Source of the DNA: an uncultured Acidobacteriaceae bacterium
Lineage (GTDB): Bacteria > Acidobacteriota > Terriglobia > Terriglobales > Acidobacteriaceae
Reading direction: 5' to 3'
Length of the DNA: 64,000 bases
Assembly (NCBI GenBank): GCA_903849645.1
Contig: CAINJJ010000009.1
Span: 248,001-312,000 of the forward strand
The notes under the pieces were generated by a model, which worked only from the letters and a program-made list of their open reading frames with translations, was not told the origin of the DNA and made no database searches. Every line of letters starts with the position of its first letter. Position 1 is the first letter of the stretch. Below are positions 35,118-43,767 of the stretch, piece by piece. The position numbers and the translations under genes were made by a program.

Positions 35118-36476
35118 TTACCACATGAAGCGGAAATCAAGTTTGAACAGCTTGTCGGTTGAGCCGATGCCGGCGAGCGGGTCGGCGTCGTGCTCCTGGT
35201 TGTAGCTGGCGCGAAGCACCACGTTGCCTTCCTGCGTCAGGGCGTGCTCCAGGCCGAGGCCAAAAGCATGTGTATGGACGGTCGGCAGGGATCCAACCTT
35301 TTGGGTGCCGCGGTCCAGACGAGCCATGACAACCGTCCCTGTCTTGAGATAGTAGTCCGCTTCGCCGCGATAGGTGTCGGCCGAGTAGTTGGTCATGGGC
35401 GTGACGAGGTCGAAGCGGTAGTCGTCGTGGCTGTGGATGTAGCCGCCCAGCAGGTCGAGCTTGTCGAAGAAGAGATAGTTGCCGAAGGCGCCCACGCGAT
35501 AGAAGGTGGGACGGTAGGTGAACGGGTTGCCACTGCCATCCGTCGAGTTCTGGTCCTTGGAGCCGCGGTAGAACATTGCGGTGACGCCGCCATCGGGGCC
35601 AAACCAGTAGTCGGCGTCCGCCCATACATCCTTGGAGTTCTTGGTGGATGCGTTGATGATGGTGCTTCCGTCCGCCGCCAGGCCGTTGGTCACCTTGGCC
35701 GAAACTGCGAAGATATTCTTGAAGTAGGGCGAAGCCCAGGTGTAGCCCACGTCCACGCCGACCGGCGCCTGATCAAGCGAGAAGCCGATGGGATCACCCT
35801 GGGTGAGCGTGTAAGCCGGGTCCGGGAAGAGGTTATAGAACATCGCTGCGCGTGTTCCTTCACCTTCCTGCATGTGAATCTGGCCGCCCTTGATGAAGTA
35901 GCTCGAGTTGGCCTTGCCGCCGGTCCACACGCCGAAGCCCTGCTCCAGGCCGTTGCTGCCGTCCTGGTACATCTCATAGTGGCCGAAGTAAGAGAAGCCC
36001 GTCTCGGGAACCGCGCCGGCGACGAAGAACGCCGCTTCGTCGAGGTTGAAGCTCGATGTAGTGGAAGTGGCCGTCGGAGAAAGTGCGAGTGTGTGGCCAA
36101 TCTTCTGGTAGGCATTTCCCTTGGGGGCTTGAAATACGGGTGTGACGCCGGTCTCAGTAATGGTCTTGTCGTCGGTGACGCTGGCCTGGAAGAGAACCGC
36201 GAACGAGTTGGTCAGGCTGAACTTGATGTCCTTGTCCAGCGCGGATACCTTGGGCGCGGGCTTGGTGCCGTCCATCTCGTCCGGAGGCATGCGATAGCCG
36301 AGGCGCTTGAACTCGTAGCCGGTCTTGTTCAACGCGGGGGGAATGGTGTGGCAGGTGTAGCACTTCACACCGTACTTGCGGGCAAACGCGGGAAGCGCGT
36401 TGCCGGTTTGGGGGATGAGCAAGATCAGGGCGAACACTGACAGCAGTGCTTTTACAACGAAGGTTGAAGGTTTCAT
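35118..36476 (-). CDS. Fused monohaem cytochrome / outer-membrane beta-barrel (Cyc2-like architecture)
   Basis: A 452-residue protein. A signal peptide (residues 1-27) is followed at once by a small haem domain, PAFARKYGVKCYTCHTIPP (Cys39, Cys42, His43), then LNKTGYEFKRLGYRMP. The pattern FAR-x(4-5)-CxxCH-x(3)-P-x-LN-x(2)-G-x(2)-F-x(3)-GY is the N-terminal signature of fused cytochrome-porins such as Cyc2. The remaining 380 residues are alternating beta strands (FGHYEMYQDGSNGLEQGFG, AFGNYLFFDKLDLLGGYIHS) ending in LFKLDFRFMW, a typical C-terminal barrel signal. One haem inside a barrel lets such proteins move electrons across the outer membrane. The true donor or acceptor is unknown. ATG 36476 was chosen; the longer frame lacks an export signal at its start. 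Confidence 0.78.
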   Translation of the reverse strand: MKPSTFVVKALLSVFALILLIPQTGNALPAFARKYGVKCYTCHTIPPALNKTGYEFKRLGYRMPPDEMDGTKPAPKVSALDKDIKFSLTNSFAVLFQASVTDDKTITETGVTPVFQAPKGNAYQKIGHTLALSPTATSTTSSFNLDEAAFFVAGAVPETGFSYFGHYEMYQDGSNGLEQGFGVWTGGKANSSYFIKGGQIHMQEGEGTRAAMFYNLFPDPAYTLTQGDPIGFSLDQAPVGVDVGYTWASPYFKNIFAVSAKVTNGLAADGSTIINASTKNSKDVWADADYWFGPDGGVTAMFYRGSKDQNSTDGSGNPFTYRPTFYRVGAFGNYLFFDKLDLLGGYIHSHDDYRFDLVTPMTNYSADTYRGEADYYLKTGTVVMARLDRGTQKVGSLPTVHTHAFGLGLEHALTQEGNVVLRASYNQEHDADPLAGIGSTDKLFKLDFRFMW

Positions 36477-36577
36477 AATTGGCAACTCCCTGCTACTTCG
36501 GTAAGCATTTGGGAGTCCAAAGTAACCACCCCATGCAATCAACGAGTTGCAGGCGGACAGGAGGCGGGTTGGGGAAC

Positions 36578-37978
36578 TCATTCCCCGATGCGTACACCCG
36601 CCTGCGGAATGGATTCCCCAGTTGAGGAGTCCTTCTCTCGCCGGAGCAGGGTATAAAACGTCTTGCGGTCAACCCCGGCCTCCCGCGCCGCGGCGCTCAC
36701 GTTGCCACCGCAGCGGGCCAGCACCGCCTGAGCGTAAGAGAGCTCGAAGCTGGCCAGATACTGCTCGCGGGCATCTTTCCAGGGAAGCGCTGAGAGGTTG
36801 CTGGAGACCTCGACGGGCTGCGACTCCTCGGCCATGTCTTCCGGGCCAAGAACGCCGCCGGGGTGGAGAGCGGTGAGCCGCTCCATCACGTTTTTCAACT
36901 GGCGCACGTTGCCCGGCCATCGCTCGCGCAGCAGCCCCTCATAAAACTGGGGCGAGCCGGAGAGGCTCTTGCCGTAGCGGCGAGAGAAGCGCTCCAGAAA
37001 AAAGCGGGCGAGGTGAGGGATGTCGTCGGGCCGCTCGCGGAGAGGCGGCAGCTTGACCGTGACCACGCTGAGCCGGTAGTAGAGCTCCTCGCGAAAGGTC
37101 CCGGCCTTGATCTTGGCCGGCAGGTCCTGGTTGGTGGCGCAGAGGATGCGGCACTCGACGCGGACGGTGCTCAGCCCGCCGAGCCGGCGCAGGGCCCGCT
37201 CTTCGACAAAGCGAAAGAGGCGTGTCTGCAACTCAACGCCGAGGTCGCCGATTTCGTCCAGAAAGAGCGTGCCGCCATCGGCGGACTCGATGAGGCCCTT
37301 CTTGGTGCGTTCGGCCCCGGTAAAGGCGCCGCGTTCATAGCCGAACAGCTCGCTCTCGATCAGGGAGCCTGGCATGGCGCTGCACTCCACGGGGACAAAC
37401 GGGCCATCCTTGCGGCGGCTCTGGTTGTGGATGAAACGGGCCATGACCTCTTTGCCGGTGCCGCTCTCGCCCAAAATCATGACTGTAGCGTCGGTGGCGG
37501 CGGCGCGTCGGCATTTTTCTATCTGGTCGAGCATGGCGGGGCTGCGGCTTTGCGCCCCGTCGGTCTCGCCGAGGGACTCCAGGCGCCCTTTGAGGGCCTC
37601 CACCTCGTGCTCCAGGCTGGCGTGAGAGAGAGCGCGCTTGACCACCAGGAGAAGATCTTCGCGCTTGAAGGGCTTTTGCAGATAGTCGAACGCGCCATTG
37701 CGCATGGCCATCACAGCGCTCTCGACCGAGCCAAAGGCGGTGAGGAAGACGATGGGGAGGCCGGGATGGACCTCGTGAACCCGCGCGAAGACCTCTTCTC
37801 CCGACATGCCGGGCATGCGCACGTCGAGCAGGACAAGGTCAGGCGGGCTGGCCAGGCAATCGGCGAGGCCCTTGACGGGATCCTCAAACACCGAGACAAC
37901 CACGCCGGGCAAGCGCAGCATGCGCTGGATATTTTCGCCGAGGGCGGCTTCGTCGTCGATGACCAGAATGCGGCTCAA
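36578..37978 (-). CDS. NtrC/ZraR-type sigma-54 response regulator of the cytochrome cluster
   Basis: A 466-residue regulator: receiver domain (DDE at 8-10, phospho-acceptor D52 in LVLLDVRMPGMSG, Lys in YLQKPF), AAA+ domain (Walker A GESGTGKE, canonical GAFTGA loop, Walker B GGTLFLDEIGDL, PPLRERPDDI), and Fis-type DNA-binding C-terminus (GNVSAAAREAGVDRKTFYTL). The only in-frame start is a TTG at 37978 that overlaps the kinase stop codon (TTGA), so expression should depend on translation of the kinase. It lies directly upstream of the barrel-cytochrome gene and probably activates it; I did not find a convincing sigma-54 site in the 101-bp spacer. Confidence 0.92.
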   Translation of the reverse strand: MSRILVIDDEAALGENIQRMLRLPGVVVSVFEDPVKGLADCLASPPDLVLLDVRMPGMSGEEVFARVHEVHPGLPIVFLTAFGSVESAVMAMRNGAFDYLQKPFKREDLLLVVKRALSHASLEHEVEALKGRLESLGETDGAQSRSPAMLDQIEKCRRAAATDATVMILGESGTGKEVMARFIHNQSRRKDGPFVPVECSAMPGSLIESELFGYERGAFTGAERTKKGLIESADGGTLFLDEIGDLGVELQTRLFRFVEERALRRLGGLSTVRVECRILCATNQDLPAKIKAGTFREELYYRLSVVTVKLPPLRERPDDIPHLARFFLERFSRRYGKSLSGSPQFYEGLLRERWPGNVRQLKNVMERLTALHPGGVLGPEDMAEESQPVEVSSNLSALPWKDAREQYLASFELSYAQAVLARCGGNVSAAAREAGVDRKTFYTLLRREKDSSTGESIPQAGVRIGE

Positions 37979-39051
37979 TCGGCGCCTCCTGAGGCGAACC
38001 AGTGGTAGGGCTGGCCGCGGGTAAAGCGGGCCGGGGGCAGCTCGACGATGAAACTGGCCCCTCCACCGTCCCTGGTTTCGTAGCGGATGCGGCCATCATA
38101 CATATCGAGCAGGCTGGCGGCCAAAAACAGGCCCAGGCCCAGGCGCTCGCGACCGCTGCTCTGCGAAACGAAGGGCTCAAAGATGTGCTCGCGCAGGTTT
38201 TCCGGGACGCCGGGACCGTTGTCTTCAATGCGCGCCACAACCTTGGCGCCGGCGGTGCGGTAGGAGTCCAGACGCACCCAGATGGCGCCGCCCTCCTGGC
38301 CGGAGAGCGCCTGCAGGGCGTTGGCGATCAAACCACGCACCACTTCGCCCACAACATGCTCCGGCACATCGACATGGGGCGCCTCGCCAAGCTCCTCGAC
38401 AATGTGGACACCCTGAGCAACAGCCAGCGGGCCAAGCGCCGCCATGGCGTCTTCCAGGGCGCGGTGCGGCGCTGAGGCGTCAAAGACCTCGCCGCCGCGC
38501 TCGCGGCGCAGGGCCTGCAGCAGCGTGGTGGCGATGCGGCTCATGTAGTTGGCTTCCTTGAGCATGCGCTCCAGGTCGGCGCAGAGCTCGCGGTCCTCCC
38601 TGCGTTCGTCCAGCAGCACCTCAAGGCGGCCGGCGACGATGGCGAGGGGATTGTTGAACTCGTGCATGAATCCGGCGCTGAATTGGCCCAGAAGGGTGAG
38701 CTGATGGGAGAGGCGCGCCTGCTGGTCGGCTGCGCGCAGCTCTTCACGCAACTGGGCGGTGCGCTGCCGGACAGTCTCCAACTGAAGCTTGAGCTGCTCC
38801 GCGAGTACCTCGGCGTTGCTGGCGCGGGTGTGGAACCAGCCGCGCATCCAATGAAGGTAAACCAGGGCGGGGACGGGCGCCATGAGAATGGTGAGGACCG
38901 AAGCCGCCACAAGAATTGCCGGGAAATGGGGGAACATCCATTGCGAGATCGCCCAGAAAGGCATCGCCCAGACCCCGCTGGCCCACAGAAGAGGAGATAT
39001 CCGCGAGGCGGGTGCTTTGGGGACTTGCGGCGCTTTCGGCTCTCCGGGCAT
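37975..39051 (-). CDS. Sensor histidine kinase paired with the cytochrome-cluster regulator
   Basis: A 358-residue kinase with two transmembrane helices (about residues 18-70), a coiled-coil linker rich in Glu/Gln/Arg (AEQLKLQLETVRQRTAQLRE), phospho-acceptor region FSAGFMHEFNNPLAIVAGRL, and ATPase domain with VRGLIANALQAL, EDNGPGVPENL and GLGLFLAASLLDMYDG. No extracytoplasmic sensor domain is evident. ATG 39051 was preferred over upstream starts because the extension is Pro/Arg-rich and unlike a protein. Its stop overlaps the regulator start. The 191 bp upstream (39052-39242) shows nothing recognisable. Confidence 0.9.
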   Translation of the reverse strand: MPGEPKAPQVPKAPASRISPLLWASGVWAMPFWAISQWMFPHFPAILVAASVLTILMAPVPALVYLHWMRGWFHTRASNAEVLAEQLKLQLETVRQRTAQLREELRAADQQARLSHQLTLLGQFSAGFMHEFNNPLAIVAGRLEVLLDERREDRELCADLERMLKEANYMSRIATTLLQALRRERGGEVFDASAPHRALEDAMAALGPLAVAQGVHIVEELGEAPHVDVPEHVVGEVVRGLIANALQALSGQEGGAIWVRLDSYRTAGAKVVARIEDNGPGVPENLREHIFEPFVSQSSGRERLGLGLFLAASLLDMYDGRIRYETRDGGGASFIVELPPARFTRGQPYHWFASGGAD

Positions 39052-39242
39052 ACCGCTCAAGTGTATCGGTCCTGGGCGGATGGCCGGTAGCCGGGGCGGC
39101 GCGTAGCCCCAAGGCGGCGGCCAGATGCGGAGCTGGCTGCCGTGGCACATCAAGGCTCATCCGCTGGAGGATGCCGTTGTAATAGCGATTCCGGCCCGCT
39201 GGGAACCCCGCTCGGCAACCTGCATGAGGGGTCCGTGCGGGG

Positions 39243-40154
39243 CTATTTTTGCGGATTCCCCGGCGCGGTGGGAGTCGGCGCTGGAGATGGTTGTGCGGCG
39301 CCTTGCCCCTGGATCATCGCAGCCTGCCGGGCCAGCTTTTCGGCGTGCCTGCGCTTGATGTGACGTGCGAGGTCCGGCCAGAATTCGATCACTTCGGAGC
39401 CGAAGATGCCTTCAGCGGTCACGGTGAGCCCGTCCGTCACGGTGTCGGTGACATTGCGTTCGGAGGCGGGGTAGTAGGCGCGGGCGATCGCGGAGCCGAT
39501 CAGGTTGCCGCCGACATTGGCCCAGTTCGGCCCCCATTTGCGGTTGTCGCGCCTGCACCAGACCGTGCTGGACGCAGCCCACAGAAAGCGGCTTGCGCGG
39601 CTGCCTGTGCCCTTCTGGAAGTAGCGCGGGTCTTCGCGCAGCAGTGACGTAAGCACGGCATTCCCGAAGAAATTGCCAATGAAGTAGTCCGAGTAGTTCG
39701 CGCCAAACTTCTTGGCGTAGCCTTGCACGCCCTGGCCCCACTCGGGGTTGCTGCCATTGGCCTGGCCAATCCCGGAAACAAACGCCGCCAGCCCAAAGGG
39801 CCACGGGTCGGTGGCGCTCTTGAAGAAGAGCTGATATTTCTGCCTGGACGAGAGCGGCAGCGCGTTCTTGTTGGTGGTTGTGTTGAAGGTGGCCATGACG
39901 CCCATCACCCGCTGCTTCTCCTGCTCCTTGAGTTGCTCGGCCGCTGTTTCCTTCTGGCCTTTTTCGGGGTTGGGCGCCTGGGCCTGGGAACTGGAGCTGT
40001 CCTGGGCAGGCACGGCCTGTGGGAGAGGTGATTCAGGAAGCTCGGCCGCGGCCACGCTGGAGTTGGGCTCCTGGGAACAAAGAGATGTGGGGAACGCGGG
40101 CAGGCAGAGGCCCGCTGCGAGCATTGCAAGGGTAAGGGTCGAGCTTGGACGCAT
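39243..40154 (-). CDS. Secreted protein of unknown function, acidobacterial type
   Basis: A 303-residue product with a signal peptide (about residues 1-27), then a low-complexity Ser/Gln/Pro/Glu segment (residues 28-75) and a conserved-looking domain with VMATFNTTTNKNALPLSS, YSDYFIGNFFGNAVLTSLL, EDPRYFQKGTGS and WANVGGNLIGSAIARAYYP. It ends in another Pro/Ala-rich tail. The glycine- and aromatic-rich middle with short hydrophobic stretches suggests membrane association. I recall similar unannotated proteins in Acidobacteriota but know no function. It ends about 190 bp upstream of the kinase gene on the same strand; co-transcription is possible but not required. Confidence 0.7.
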   Translation of the reverse strand: MRPSSTLTLAMLAAGLCLPAFPTSLCSQEPNSSVAAAELPESPLPQAVPAQDSSSSQAQAPNPEKGQKETAAEQLKEQEKQRVMGVMATFNTTTNKNALPLSSRQKYQLFFKSATDPWPFGLAAFVSGIGQANGSNPEWGQGVQGYAKKFGANYSDYFIGNFFGNAVLTSLLREDPRYFQKGTGSRASRFLWAASSTVWCRRDNRKWGPNWANVGGNLIGSAIARAYYPASERNVTDTVTDGLTVTAEGIFGSEVIEFWPDLARHIKRRHAEKLARQAAMIQGQGAAQPSPAPTPTAPGNPQK

Positions 40155-40374
40155 CCATTCACCAGATCCAGGGTCTGTTCCCGCGAGGGCGGCTCACCTG
40201 AAACGAGGCGAATCGAACCGAGGGCTGCTTTGAGATTAATCCACTCTCTGCCGCACGCCGGTCAAGATACGGGATCAGAGGGGAACGTATCATTGCGATT
40301 CAACACTTCTTCCTGTTAGACGCAATTCCGCGCTTCCCGGACACATTGATTCCCGACAGACAACTGCGGCGACG

Positions 40375-40500
40375 ATGCGAGACCGCTGGTCCCGCCACAA
40401 GTGGGCGGCCTGGCGGCACCTGATCTCGTTGAGCGGGATTCCGGCGGAGGCGCGGGAGTACCGACTGGGAAACCGGAGCGCGCTGGAGTGGGTGGTGGAC
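40375..40500 (+). pseudogene. Remnant of a type ISP restriction-modification (helicase-methyltransferase) C-terminus
   Basis: A short plus-strand frame in the otherwise empty 416-bp spacer encodes SGIPAEAREYRLGNRSALEW followed by VVD (40432-40500). GIPxExxxYxLGNRSALEWVxDQY is a pattern I know from the C-terminal specificity/helicase part of type ISP restriction enzymes. Neither the upstream methyltransferase/helicase nor the downstream end is present, so this is a decayed fragment. The remaining spacer holds nothing else I recognise. Confidence 0.45.
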
Positions 40501-40570
40501 GCAGGGGCTGAGACCCGCGCCCTTCAAATCGCAGCAGACTTTTCAACAGGCGCCCAGGCTCGCTGTTGCA

Positions 40571-41686
40571 TTACTGAAGCGCCGCCACGACTTTGAGGAG
40601 TTCGTACCCGAGACCTTGCTTGCTGTAGGTGTTGAACAGGTCCGCGCGTTCTGTGTTGGCAAGGATGACGATCGAGGCGGACTGATCTGGCAATAGATTG
40701 TTCAGAAGGCGGGTTCCGCCGATATCTCCCTGGCGTTCGACAACTCGAATCGGTCCATTTGCGCCCTTGGCGTCGTAAGCCCATGAACCCAAGGCCTCCC
40801 CGTAGAGCTTTGGATCGGCGGTGAACATCACGGTGGTGGCCGCCTTGGGCAGCAGTTTGTATGCAAGCAAGGCCTCATCCCATTGAGCCAGGTCCAGGGC
40901 GTTGCCATACACTGCGCCCGCAGCGCCATAGGTGGCGACGTTCTGAGGGAGCTCAACCGTTCCATCCGCGCTGTATCCTACGGCCACCTGGGGAGCCCGG
41001 TTTGGATCAGCCGGGAAGACCCCCCAGCTTTTCAACTTCAATGGCTCAATCACACGCTGCTGAACAAGAGCCGCATAGCTTTTCCCGGTCACTTTCTCCA
41101 GCAAAGCGCCTAACACCAGGTAATCGCAATTGTTGTATTCGAACATCAGGCCTGGCTCTCGTTTCGGGGCGCCCGAGCAGAAGTCAAGAGCCGATTTTGT
41201 GTTGTCCGCGGCGTCCCGTCCAGACCTCAGGTAGAAAGCAGGCACAACGTTGTCGGGGCCATCGGACGGGTTGGGCAAGCCAGAAACATGCTGGAGCAAC
41301 TGCAGAATGGTGACACGCCCAGTTGAGGGAGCAAGTTCCGGAAGGACCTGCCGCGCGGCCTCGTTCAATTCCAAATGCCCAGCTACGACCTCCTGCATGA
41401 TAAGTAAAGCCGTAATCTGCTTCGTCTGTGAGGCAAGTCGGAAGACAGTGTTCACGCGCATCGGCACAGCGTGGGCCCTGTCTGCCATGCCCACGGCTTC
41501 GCTGTAAACGACTTTCCCATGCTGCGAGACGACGACGACACCATCAAAATTCCCATTTGCATGGGCCCCTTGCACGATCTGATGGAGAGCTGTGGAGAGC
41601 GCCGAAGCAACCGGGGGAGGGGTGGAAGCTGCGTATGTATAAACGGGGAGTGTGGATAAAATGAGCTGTAAAATCAAACGTCGCAT
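40571..41686 (-). CDS. Exported serine hydrolase of the beta-lactamase (class C)/esterase family
   Basis: A 371-residue protein with a signal peptide (about residues 1-20) and a penicillin-binding-protein-like fold. The catalytic SxxK is SQTK (Ser86-Lys89), the second motif YxN is YNN (Tyr184-Asn186), and the third region lies around RQGDIGGTRLL. VFRLASQTKQITALLIMQEV and LLQHVSGLPN are standard family landmarks. Such proteins act as D-aminopeptidases, esterases or carboxypeptidases; true AmpC activity cannot be inferred. The gene is divergent from the GH97 gene, with 64 bp between the starts. Confidence 0.88.
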   Translation of the reverse strand: MRRLILQLILSTLPVYTYAASTPPPVASALSTALHQIVQGAHANGNFDGVVVVSQHGKVVYSEAVGMADRAHAVPMRVNTVFRLASQTKQITALLIMQEVVAGHLELNEAARQVLPELAPSTGRVTILQLLQHVSGLPNPSDGPDNVVPAFYLRSGRDAADNTKSALDFCSGAPKREPGLMFEYNNCDYLVLGALLEKVTGKSYAALVQQRVIEPLKLKSWGVFPADPNRAPQVAVGYSADGTVELPQNVATYGAAGAVYGNALDLAQWDEALLAYKLLPKAATTVMFTADPKLYGEALGSWAYDAKGANGPIRVVERQGDIGGTRLLNNLLPDQSASIVILANTERADLFNTYSKQGLGYELLKVVAALQ

Positions 41687-41750
41687 ATCAACCCTCTTGG
41701 CGGCAGACTGCTTGCAGGGCTGATCGGAAGGTTTTCCAATCAGTCAGAGT

Positions 41751-43739
41751 ATGATACTCCCCATGAGACGCCGCACCATGCTCGCGCTTTGCCTTTGCTT
41801 GGTCTTCGGCGCCTGCCTGCGCGCCGAGGAGGTCGCTTCGCCGGATGGAAGATTGGTCCTGGCAATTGCAACAGTGCCCGCCACTGCAAACGAATTGACA
41901 GGGCGACTGGTTTACAAAGTGACGTTCCGCGGAAAGACGCTGGTGGAGCAGTCGGGACTGAAGTTTGAGCTGGAGGGACAGCGGCCGCTTGGACCCGAGG
42001 TTCGAATCACGGGCTCCGCACATTTGCAGGGAGAGGACTCGTATATGCTCCTCACCGGCAAGACCAGCGAAGTGCATGATCGCTACAATGCGCTGCGGCT
42101 GGATGTGGAGCAAGCAGGACTCCTGACGGTGAAGTTCTCGATCGAGGCCCGCGTCTTCAACGATGCGGTGGCATTCCGCTATGTGATTCCCGACCAGAGC
42201 GCCATTCGCAACTTTCGGCTTGTGAAGGAAAGCACCGAGTTTCGCATTGCCAAGGACGCGACGACCTATGCCCTGGAACTACCAAACTTTCACTCGATGT
42301 ACGAGAGTGAATTTGTAAAGCTGCCCATCAGCGCGTTTTCAAACCAAGGTGGCGTTGCGAGCAAGGTCCTGATTGGACTGCCGCTCTTGATGGAGGTTCC
42401 GGGGGTGGCCTGGATGGCGATCACGGAAGCGGACCTGCGCGGCAACAGCTCGATGTATTTGACGAACCCTTCCGGCAGTTGGCAGGGACATTGGTTCGAG
42501 TCGGCGCTCGCTCCGTCGGAAGAGGACGGCAATCTGATTGTCAAGAGTTCCCTGCCCCATCACTCGGCATGGAGAGTATTGCTGATCGGAGACCAGCCAG
42601 GCCGGCTCGTGGAGTCGAACGTGATTTCATCCCTGAATCCTGAGAATCAAATTGGGGACACATCGTGGATCAAGGCAGGCAAGGCTTCATGGGATTGGTG
42701 GAGCGGCAGCCTGAACGCGGATGGGAAATCGTCCTACAGCACGGAGACGATGAAGTACTACGTGGATTTTGCCGCTCAGTCAAAGTTCGAGTACATGCTG
42801 GTGGATGCCGGTTGGGCTGAGCCCAATGACAGTACCAGGATGAATGGGAAAGTGGACATTCCGGGGCTTGTGAAGTACGCAGCAGCAAAAGGGGTGAAGG
42901 TATGGATCTGGCTCTACTACAAAGCGACTGACAGCCAGATGGAAGAAGCGTTTCCTCTTTACGAAAGATGGGGAGTTGCGGGATTGAAGATTGATTTCAT
43001 CGAGCGCGACGATCAGCGCGGGATCGACTTTTACTATCGGACGGCTGAACTGGCCGCCGCGCACCACCTCATGGTCGATTTCCACGGATCGACAAAGCCC
43101 AGCGGCCTGGAACGCTCTTATCCGAATGTATTGGGCTATGAAGGCGTTCTCGGCCTTGAACAATCCAAGGCGGGCGGCCGGGACAATCCGGAGCACCACA
43201 CGACAATTCCATTCACGCGCATGCTGGCCGGTCCGATGGACTACACTCCCGGCGCATTTACGAACGTCACGCGCGAGGAGTTTTTGCCCAGGGCCGAGTC
43301 ACCGATGGTCATGGGCACAAGGGCGCACCAATTGGCGATGTATGCGATCTACCAGGCGGCAATCCAAATGGTGGCGGACTGGCCCAAGGCCTATGAGGGC
43401 GATCCCTCGTTTGAGTTCATCAAGGCTGCCCCCGCGACATGGGACGAGACGCGCGTATTGAACGGCAGGCCTGGGGAATTTGTGACCATTGCGCGGCGCA
43501 AGGGCGGGGAATGGTTCCTTGGCAGCATTACAAACTGGAGTGCGCGCGAGCTGGATTTGCCGCTTGGCTTTTTGGGGGCTGGGGATTTTACAGCGGAAAT
43601 TTACGCTGATGCTCCGGACGCGGACGTGCACCCCAAGTCCACCCGGATTGAGAAGAGGACAGTGACTCGGGATTCGCATCTTACGGCAAAGCTGGCGCCT
43701 GGTGGCGGTTTTGCAGTGCGGTTCTTGCCAACAAAGTAG
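41751..43739 (+). CDS. Glycoside hydrolase family 97, retaining (alpha-galactosidase-like)
   Basis: A 662-residue exported GH97 enzyme: signal peptide, N-terminal beta-sandwich (about residues 28-290), TIM barrel (about 300-560) and C-terminal beta domain. GH97 contains inverting alpha-glucosidases (catalytic base Glu) and retaining alpha-galactosidases (nucleophile Asp). Here GLKIDFIERDD supplies an Asp at about residue 415 in the nucleophile position, and GYEGVLGLE supplies the acid/base Glu at about 470, matching the retaining type as I remember it for BtGH97b. ATG 41751 and ATG 41763 are both possible; the latter gives a more compact signal peptide (MRRRTMLALCLCLVFGAC). It opens the carbohydrate locus on the plus strand. 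Confidence 0.9.
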   Translation: MILPMRRRTMLALCLCLVFGACLRAEEVASPDGRLVLAIATVPATANELTGRLVYKVTFRGKTLVEQSGLKFELEGQRPLGPEVRITGSAHLQGEDSYMLLTGKTSEVHDRYNALRLDVEQAGLLTVKFSIEARVFNDAVAFRYVIPDQSAIRNFRLVKESTEFRIAKDATTYALELPNFHSMYESEFVKLPISAFSNQGGVASKVLIGLPLLMEVPGVAWMAITEADLRGNSSMYLTNPSGSWQGHWFESALAPSEEDGNLIVKSSLPHHSAWRVLLIGDQPGRLVESNVISSLNPENQIGDTSWIKAGKASWDWWSGSLNADGKSSYSTETMKYYVDFAAQSKFEYMLVDAGWAEPNDSTRMNGKVDIPGLVKYAAAKGVKVWIWLYYKATDSQMEEAFPLYERWGVAGLKIDFIERDDQRGIDFYYRTAELAAAHHLMVDFHGSTKPSGLERSYPNVLGYEGVLGLEQSKAGGRDNPEHHTTIPFTRMLAGPMDYTPGAFTNVTREEFLPRAESPMVMGTRAHQLAMYAIYQAAIQMVADWPKAYEGDPSFEFIKAAPATWDETRVLNGRPGEFVTIARRKGGEWFLGSITNWSARELDLPLGFLGAGDFTAEIYADAPDADVHPKSTRIEKRTVTRDSHLTAKLAPGGGFAVRFLPTK

Positions 43740-43767
43740 TCGACAGGGTGTTGGCATTTCAGATGAA

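Noticed and set aside
36477-36577. A sigma-54 promoter before the barrel-cytochrome gene
   Set aside because: The best candidates lack the GG of the -24 element or have wrong spacing (11 instead of 12 between the key G and C), so I do not call one.
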